The notes beneath the pieces are model-generated. The model saw only the letters and a program-made list of their open reading frames with translations. It was not told the DNA's origin and did not search any database. DNA of 11,780 nt from contig PMMB01000165.1 in assembly GCA_003165495.1 (NCBI GenBank), forward strand, positions 1 through 11,780. The letters are read 5' to 3'. The position numbers and the translations under genes are program-made. Shown here in pieces: positions 7,567-11,780 of the stretch (its first letter is position 1; each line of letters starts with the position of its first letter). The stretch comes from Gammaproteobacteria bacterium (lineage in GTDB: Bacteria > Pseudomonadota > Gammaproteobacteria > Steroidobacterales > Steroidobacteraceae).

Positions 7567-7596
7567 GCGCTGTTCAATTAGGCAATGCAACAGCGC
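7567..7596. other. Inverted repeat beside the gckA fragment
   Basis: Perfect 8-bp arms GCGCTGTT and AACAGCGC separated by 14 nt, located 78 nt after the stop of the exported-protein gene and ending 4 nt before the 84-bp repeat copy. It could be a factor-dependent terminator between the convergent arms or a trace of a rearrangement boundary; no T-run supports intrinsic termination. Confidence 0.4.
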
Positions 7597-7600
7597 GATA

Positions 7601-7684
7601 ACTCGCTCGCTCGTGCATGGTCGCTTAGGCTTAGGCCCAAAAACATGCTGGACAACAACGACGGCCACGGATTCTTTACGGCGC
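7601..7684 (+). pseudogene. gckA fragment (84-bp direct repeat, copy 2)
   Basis: Non-functional remnant that would encode NSLARAWSLRLRPKN followed by the NNDGHGFF motif in the same frame as gckA codons 375-402. It matches 6225-6308 without gaps: the first 25 bp and last 42 bp are identical, and all eight differences fall at 7626-7642. Those differences convert CTG to CTT, GGA to AGG, TTG to CTT, CGT to AGG and GAC to AAC, so three of five changed codons keep their amino acid. No further convincing gckA similarity is seen on either side. Its last 9 bases overlap the 3' end of the convergent transglycosylase-like gene. Confidence 0.88.
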
Positions 7685-8437
7685 CTCACGGGCTGCCGTT
7701 TTCTCGACCGTATCGAAAACACGTTTCATGCCGTCCACGCGCGCGACGTAGTCCCGGGCGTCATGATCTCCGCATCGCTCACCCGCCGCCAACCGCAGTC
7801 CGCGCCGGACGTAGGCATCGCCCGTGCCTGCGCCGCAGAGATGGATCACGGCGGCCAACTCTTGTTTATGTTCGAGCGTCGCGAATTTCACGTGATGGCG
7901 CTCCAGAGCGCTTGCCACACTGCGATCGAGATACGCCGACGTGAGTTCCACCGCATGGGACGGGATTACCCGTGTGTACAAGCGATTGAACCAGCACGAT
8001 TTCCAGTCGTTCCATGGGCCATCCTCGGCAACGGCATGGCTGTGGATGCAAAAGCGCCGGGCTTCGGCAAAGGTGCCGTCGGTGATTTGGTACATACCCA
8101 CGGCGCTCGACGCGGGGCGGAATACGTCGAAAGGCTTGGGGTTAAGGGACCAGCGCCAGTAAGTGCGCACCACCGGATTGCCGGAACCCTCGACCTGCGC
8201 GAGCGCCGCGAGCAGCTCGGGGGAAATGACGTTCGTGGAATATTTCTGAAAAAGGGGAGCGTACTGCCGCCAGGTCTCGGTCGGCCTCTTGTTGAGCGTG
8301 CCACTGACGGGAAAGAACAACTCCGATGGTTTGCGGACCACCTGGTACACCCAATTGAGAACGAACCACAGGATGACGGCTATCGACAGGATAATCAGCG
8401 CCTGCACGAGCATCGGAGTGCGACTGCACGCGCGCAT
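7676..8437 (-). CDS. Membrane-anchored lytic transglycosylase-like (SLT domain) protein
   Basis: A 253-aa protein with one N-terminal transmembrane segment (about residues 11-31, VQALIILSIAVILWFVLNWV) and a periplasmic SLT-like domain. The presumed catalytic acid is Glu83 in ALAQVEGSGNP, followed by SAVGMYQITDGTF (111-123), equivalent to the GLMQI-type motif, an AAVIHLCGAG helix (195-204) and YVARVDGM (230-237), the order seen in goose-type/Slt folds. Four Cys (130, 148, 201, 222) may form disulfides. It would cleave peptidoglycan glycan strands. The start ATG at 8437 is placed just before the membrane segment; no clear ribosome site is present, and ATG 8413 is an alternative. The gene lies 170 nt after fchA, so it could be read through from the C1 arm, but no pathway link is evident. 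Its stop codon and last Pro codon lie inside the gckA fragment. Confidence 0.75.
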   Translation of the reverse strand: MRACSRTPMLVQALIILSIAVILWFVLNWVYQVVRKPSELFFPVSGTLNKRPTETWRQYAPLFQKYSTNVISPELLAALAQVEGSGNPVVRTYWRWSLNPKPFDVFRPASSAVGMYQITDGTFAEARRFCIHSHAVAEDGPWNDWKSCWFNRLYTRVIPSHAVELTSAYLDRSVASALERHHVKFATLEHKQELAAVIHLCGAGTGDAYVRRGLRLAAGERCGDHDARDYVARVDGMKRVFDTVEKTAAREAP

Positions 8438-8607
8438 GATGAAACGTCGCAAGCGGGCATTCGGCAAGAGTCTTGCGATGCGCCAGCGGCGGTGGGGTCT
8501 GCCGGTGGATTGGCGTCGCTTCAGGACAAATGCTCCTCGTTCGAGTCGCCGATCAAAGCCGGGCGTCGACCACGCGTCCCGGGACGAGGGTGGGCAGGAG
8601 TTGGTCT

Positions 8608-9234
8608 TTAGCCCAACTTGTCGCGGACGATCTTGTACACCGCTTCGGTTTCGGCCGCGCAAAACTCAACCAGCTTTTCCAGCTCAGCGGTCGCTTGTTC
8701 GGCGAAGGCACGATCCTTGAGCGCAGGTGCATTGATGTAGACGTTGAGCGCTGCGCTGCGCAGTCCCGTGAATCCTGCCAGCACACCGACGCCGCCATCA
8801 CTGATGACGTTAAGATAGCCGTGTTCGCTGGCGCGCCGCGACAGTGCGATTACCTCGGCGCATACGCGCGCGCAGTCCAGAGGCGTTTCGGTGGCGCGAC
8901 GCAGGCCTGCCTGGATGGCAGCGGCGCGCCGTGCTTTGTCGGCGTCGGTCGCTTTGGGCAGCTTGTACGCCGCCAGGATGCTGTCGAAGGCGGCGATATC
9001 GTCGGCCACCATCGCCGTGAGGCGCCGGCGCACTTTTTCGGACTCATGGAGTACCGCCTTCATTTCGGCCTCGACCCCTTCGTAGCCCTTCTTGCCGATG
9101 GTGACATTGCAGACCATGGATACGAGAGCGGCGCCCATGGCGCCCATGATGGCCGCGGCGCTGCCGCCCCCCGGCGTCGGATGGCCGCTGGCAAGATCGT
9201 CGAGGAATTTTTCGACGGAGCTTTGAGTAATCAT
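8608..9234 (-). CDS. fchA: Methenyltetrahydrofolate cyclohydrolase
   Basis: Interconverts 5,10-methenyl-H4F and 10-formyl-H4F in the cytoplasm; belongs to the formiminotransferase-cyclodeaminase (FTCD_C) family. At 208 aa it is the expected size for the stand-alone FchA of serine-cycle methylotrophs. Key marks are the N-terminal SGHPTPGGGSAAAIMGAMGAAL (glycine-rich folate-binding helix start), VCNVTIGKKGY, DDIAAFDSILAAYKLPK (with the conserved Asp pair and AYKLP), TPLDCARVCAEV and NVISDGGVGVLAG near the C-terminal third. The gene begins 24 nt after mtdA, the same order as in Methylobacterium-type clusters, so the two are probably cotranscribed. No strong Shine-Dalgarno sequence is visible upstream. 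Identification is firm from sequence and context. Confidence 0.93.
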   Translation of the reverse strand: MITQSSVEKFLDDLASGHPTPGGGSAAAIMGAMGAALVSMVCNVTIGKKGYEGVEAEMKAVLHESEKVRRRLTAMVADDIAAFDSILAAYKLPKATDADKARRAAAIQAGLRRATETPLDCARVCAEVIALSRRASEHGYLNVISDGGVGVLAGFTGLRSAALNVYINAPALKDRAFAEQATAELEKLVEFCAAETEAVYKIVRDKLG

Positions 9235-9258
9235 AGTTGTTTCGCCGTGTGAGCGGGT

Positions 9259-10119
9259 TCAACCGACCATCGTTTTGGCGATGGCATAAATCTCCTCGGC
9301 ATCGAGCAGCAGATCGTTCTGCTCGAACAGCCGCGAGACGCAGGCGCGATGCAGCGCCAGTTTGAGCGCGCCCAGCCCAAGCGAACCGTAGAGTATCTTA
9401 CCGTGCTTGAGGAAGCCGCGATCGTTTTGACCCACGCCTTCGATACCGGCCGGCGGCGACGCATTGGCGTCGGCGATCAGTTCCAATGCGGCGCTGTCCT
9501 GCCACTGCTTCTCATCCAGCAATGTAACTCCGGAGGCGCCCGTGGCGAGCACGATTTGCGCGCCCGCGATGGCGGCGCCGCGCTCGGCATTGGTCGGCGC
9601 TTCGACGGCCTCTGCCACTGTCCCGAAGCGCGCATGGATCGAATCGCAGGCTGCTTGCACGATGTCGCGCTTACGACCGGTGATCGCCACTTCGGCCCCC
9701 TCCCGGGCCAGCAGCACCGCGGCGCGTTGACCAACCGGGCCGGAGCCGCCGAGCACGACGGCGCGCTTGCCGGCGAGAGAGCGGCCGTGCGCGAGCCACG
9801 CCACGGCAGCCGAGGCCGTCGTGTTGGAGCCATTACAGTCGAACATCACCGAGACGCGGAACTTGGCAAAGAACTTCTTGCGGACCGCGGCGAGCACCGA
9901 CTCGCCCTCGACCATGTTGCCGCCGCCAATGAAGATCGCCGTATTTTTTTTGTCTTTGAGGCCCCGGGTGAAGATCGCCCCTTCGACGAGACCGCCGACA
10001 TTTTTGGCGTTGACGCCGCCGTATGCCGAAATGTGATCGGCGCCGCCGTCATAACCCACGACGTTATCGAAGACCGAGGGGAGGGCGTCCGTATCGAACT
10101 GGTAGAGCAGCTTTTTCAT
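9259..10119 (-). CDS. mtdA: NADP-dependent methylenetetrahydrofolate / methylenetetrahydromethanopterin dehydrogenase
   Basis: Oxidises methylene-H4F (and in known MtdA also methylene-H4MPT) with NADP+ to the methenyl form, or works in the reductive direction during C1 assimilation. The 286-aa length fits MtdA (about 288). Visible marks are the N-terminal KLLYQFDTDALPSVFDNVV-type pterin-binding region with YDGGADH, GGVNAKNVGGLVEGAIFTRG (34-53), GGGNMVEGE (65-73), FDCNGSNTTASAAV (93-106) and the Rossmann loop GGSGPVG (124-130) followed by TGRKRD (148-153), whose Arg/Lys after the second strand suits the NADP 2'-phosphate. It starts 30 nt after hprA and ends 24 nt before fchA. MtdB is the nearest alternative, but the neighbouring fchA and hprA favour MtdA. 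Confidence 0.93.
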   Translation of the reverse strand: MKKLLYQFDTDALPSVFDNVVGYDGGADHISAYGGVNAKNVGGLVEGAIFTRGLKDKKNTAIFIGGGNMVEGESVLAAVRKKFFAKFRVSVMFDCNGSNTTASAAVAWLAHGRSLAGKRAVVLGGSGPVGQRAAVLLAREGAEVAITGRKRDIVQAACDSIHARFGTVAEAVEAPTNAERGAAIAGAQIVLATGASGVTLLDEKQWQDSAALELIADANASPPAGIEGVGQNDRGFLKHGKILYGSLGLGALKLALHRACVSRLFEQNDLLLDAEEIYAIAKTMVG

Positions 10120-10149
10120 TATTCGCGATCATGGGTGGCCTAAATGGCC

Positions 10150-11103
10150 CTATGATGTCACGAGATTCTGCGGTTTGCCCGCTGCCCAATGTTCGATATT
10201 GTCGATCAATTGGTCGGCAAGGAACTGCATGGCGCCGTCCGAGGCCCAAGCGATATGCGGCGTGAGGATGAAATTCGGGCGCCGCACATCGAGCAGCGGG
10301 TGTCCATCCTTGGGCGGCTCGACGGTCAGCACGTCGAAGCCGGCGCCGGCGATCAGCCCCTCATCGAGCGCTTGAATCAGCGCCGCCTCGTCGATGAGTC
10401 CGCCGCGCGCCGTGTTGATGAGCAAGGCGTTGCGCTTCATTTTTCGAAAGGCGTGGATGTCGATCAGGTTACGCGTGGCCGGCATCAGCGGGCAGTGCAG
10501 CGAGATCACATCCGATTGCGCGAGTACCTGATCGTGCGGTGTGAAGGTCACGCCTGCCATCTTCGGCGGCGGATGATCGGCAAACAGCACACGCATGCCG
10601 AATGCGCGGCCAATCGCCGCCGTGCTTTGACCTATGGCGCCCTCGCCGATGATGCCGAGCGTGGCGCCGTGCAGATCACCGATGTCGTGCGTGAAGAAGC
10701 AGAACTGATCGGATTTGTTCCATACGCCGTTCTCGACATCCTGCCGGTACGCGAGCAGATTGCGCCGTAACGCCAGAATCATCGCGAAGGCGTGTTCAGG
10801 CACCGTATGCACTGCGTAGTTGCGGATGTTGGCGACGGCGATGCCGTGTTCCTTGCAATACGGTATGTCCACGACGTCGTAGCCGGTGGCCGCCACGGCG
10901 ATCATCTTGAGGTGCGGCAGTTGGCGCAAGGTCTCCGCCCGCATCGGCACCTTGTTGACGATGGCGACGGTCGCCTGAGCAAGGCGAGGGACGATCTCGG
11001 CCCCGGCGGTCTTTTCATGCTCGGTGTATTGCGCGGCAAAGGAAAACTTGCGGACCTTGGCCTTGAGCGACGCTCGGTCCAGGAATACCACTTGCATCGT
11101 CAT
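10150..11103 (-). CDS. hprA: Hydroxypyruvate reductase (glycerate dehydrogenase), D-2-hydroxyacid dehydrogenase family
   Basis: Reduces hydroxypyruvate (and probably glyoxylate) to D-glycerate in the serine cycle. The 317-aa protein has the split catalytic domain of the D-2-hydroxyacid dehydrogenases around a Rossmann domain with GEGAIG (153-158). Asp176 after the second strand (RVLFAD) predicts preference for NADH. The catalytic set is Arg233 (NTARGGLID), Glu262 (LTVEPP) and His283 with Trp286 (TPHIAW), the His-x-x-Trp pattern of glycerate dehydrogenases. The ATG at 11103 overlaps the sgaA stop (ATGA), implying coupled translation; an in-frame ATG two codons later is possible. The product is the substrate of GckA, encoded on the opposite strand in the other arm. 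Confidence 0.93.
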   Translation of the reverse strand: MTMQVVFLDRASLKAKVRKFSFAAQYTEHEKTAGAEIVPRLAQATVAIVNKVPMRAETLRQLPHLKMIAVAATGYDVVDIPYCKEHGIAVANIRNYAVHTVPEHAFAMILALRRNLLAYRQDVENGVWNKSDQFCFFTHDIGDLHGATLGIIGEGAIGQSTAAIGRAFGMRVLFADHPPPKMAGVTFTPHDQVLAQSDVISLHCPLMPATRNLIDIHAFRKMKRNALLINTARGGLIDEAALIQALDEGLIAGAGFDVLTVEPPKDGHPLLDVRRPNFILTPHIAWASDGAMQFLADQLIDNIEHWAAGKPQNLVTS

Positions 11104-11780
11104 GCGGCGACGCCGGCTTTCGCTACCCCGGTGTGTTTTGTTGCGCTGACGGGCGAATTGTTGCGCCAGTAGGTCTGCGCGGCGGCCACGCCGCTGCCGG
11201 GCTCGAGCTTGGCGCCCGCATCGAGCATTGCCATCTCGGCTCCCGCAATGCCGCCGAGCAGCATGAGTTCGTTCAGATCACCCAGATGGCCGATGCGAAA
11301 CAATTTGCCGGCGACCTTGGACAGCCCTGCGCCGAGCGCGAGGTTGTAGCGCTTGAAGGCGCGCGCGATAACCTCGGCGCCATTGATGCCGTCGGGCACC
11401 ATGATGGCGGAGACGGTATCCGAGTACCATTTCGGCGCGGTCGCGCACAGCTTCAGCTTCCACCCGTCGAATACCGCGGCACGAACGCCGCCGGCGAGGT
11501 AGCTGTGGCGATGGAAAACGTTCTCCAGCCCTTCCTCGGCCAGCATGGCCAGCGATTCGCGCAGGCCGTACATCATCGGTATCGACGGGGTGTACGGGAA
11601 ATAGCCCGAGGCGTTGGCAACCACCATATCGCCATAGTCGAAATAGCAGCGCCGCGAGGTGGCGCTCTTGGCAGCTTCGAGCGCCTTCTGGCTGACGCAA
11701 GTGACGCCGAGACCCGCAGGCAACATCAGCCCCTTCTGGGAGCCGCTGACGCAGACGTCGACGCCCCAATCATCCATGCG
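11100..11780 (-). CDS. sgaA: Serine-glyoxylate aminotransferase, C-terminal part (5' end outside window)
   Basis: PLP-dependent class V aminotransferase that converts serine plus glyoxylate into hydroxypyruvate plus glycine. Only the C-terminal part (about 226 codons of an expected 400 or so) is in the window; the frame stays open to the right edge, so the true start lies beyond 11780. The Schiff-base lysine is in SGSQKGLMLPAGLG, just inside the window, followed by ARG-type elements FDYGDM, YFPYTPSIPMMYGLRESL, and the substrate-carboxylate arginine in KLFRIGHLGDLNE. These match the alanine-glyoxylate/serine-glyoxylate aminotransferase group, and the serine-cycle operon context selects the serine-glyoxylate activity. 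It is the first visible gene of the minus-strand arm and overlaps hprA by 4 nt; any promoter lies outside the window. Confidence 0.92.
   Translation of the reverse strand, partial: RMDDWGVDVCVSGSQKGLMLPAGLGVTCVSQKALEAAKSATSRRCYFDYGDMVVANASGYFPYTPSIPMMYGLRESLAMLAEEGLENVFHRHSYLAGGVRAAVFDGWKLKLCATAPKWYSDTVSAIMVPDGINGAEVIARAFKRYNLALGAGLSKVAGKLFRIGHLGDLNELMLLGGIAGAEMAMLDAGAKLEPGSGVAAAQTYWRNNSPVSATKHTGVAKAGVAA

Noticed and set aside
6225..7684. Attachment-site (attL/attR) interpretation of the 84-bp repeats
   Set aside because: Copy 1 is internal to gckA, copy 2 does not continue to a gene end, and no integrase or recombinase gene lies between them.
7496..8611. Long plus-strand open frame of 371 codons opposite the transglycosylase-like gene
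   Set aside because: It is antisense to a gene with a transmembrane segment and SLT motifs; its Arg/His-rich translation is typical of a shadow frame in GC-rich DNA.
8438..8662. N-terminal extension of the transglycosylase-like frame to an upstream start at 8662
   Set aside because: It would overlap fchA by 55 bases and place an Arg-rich, low-information stretch before the membrane segment; the start at 8437 is more credible.
1..11780. CRISPR arrays, tRNA or rRNA genes, insertion sequences
   Set aside because: No regularly spaced repeats, cloverleaf-like segments, rRNA sequence or transposase motifs were seen on reading the window.

Overview
The window (GC-rich, Gram-negative style genes) looks like a chromosomal segment from a proteobacterium that carries the serine cycle for C1 assimilation. 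The evidence is a dense set of serine-cycle and tetrahydrofolate C1 genes together with an outer-membrane porin. The exact lineage cannot be fixed from the sequence alone; a beta- or gammaproteobacterial soil or freshwater organism is my guess.

Layout. A plus-strand arm runs from position 1 to about 7490: the 3' end of a trimeric porin gene, a strong hairpin terminator, a ketopantoate-reductase-family gene, then a tight operon of malate-CoA ligase beta and alpha subunits (mtkA, mtkB), a fumarylacetoacetate-hydrolase-fold enzyme and a MOFRL-type glycerate 2-kinase (gckA). A separate exported protein of unknown function follows. A minus-strand arm runs the other way from the right edge: serine-glyoxylate aminotransferase (sgaA, 5' end outside the window), hydroxypyruvate reductase (hprA), methylene-H4F dehydrogenase (mtdA), methenyl-H4F cyclohydrolase (fchA), and a membrane-anchored lytic-transglycosylase-like protein. 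The two arms converge near 7490-7680.

How the genes work together. MtdA and FchA interconvert methylene-, methenyl- and formyl-tetrahydrofolate and so supply C1 units for serine. SgaA moves the amino group of serine to glyoxylate, giving hydroxypyruvate and glycine. HprA reduces hydroxypyruvate to glycerate, and GckA phosphorylates it to 2-phosphoglycerate. After PEP carboxylation and oxaloacetate reduction (genes not in the window), MtkAB activates malate to malyl-CoA for cleavage to glyoxylate and acetyl-CoA. The FAH-fold enzyme sits with a 1-nt gap after mtkB and a 4-nt overlap with gckA, so it is probably part of the same pathway, perhaps acting on oxaloacetate.

The most unusual structure is an 84-bp near-copy of an internal gckA segment at the point of convergence (7601-7684 against 6225-6308). 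Its eight differences are clustered and are largely synonymous multi-base codon swaps, and its edge supplies the stop codon of the transglycosylase-like gene. It looks like the scar of a lost gckA paralogue or of a rearrangement that bracketed the unknown exported gene.
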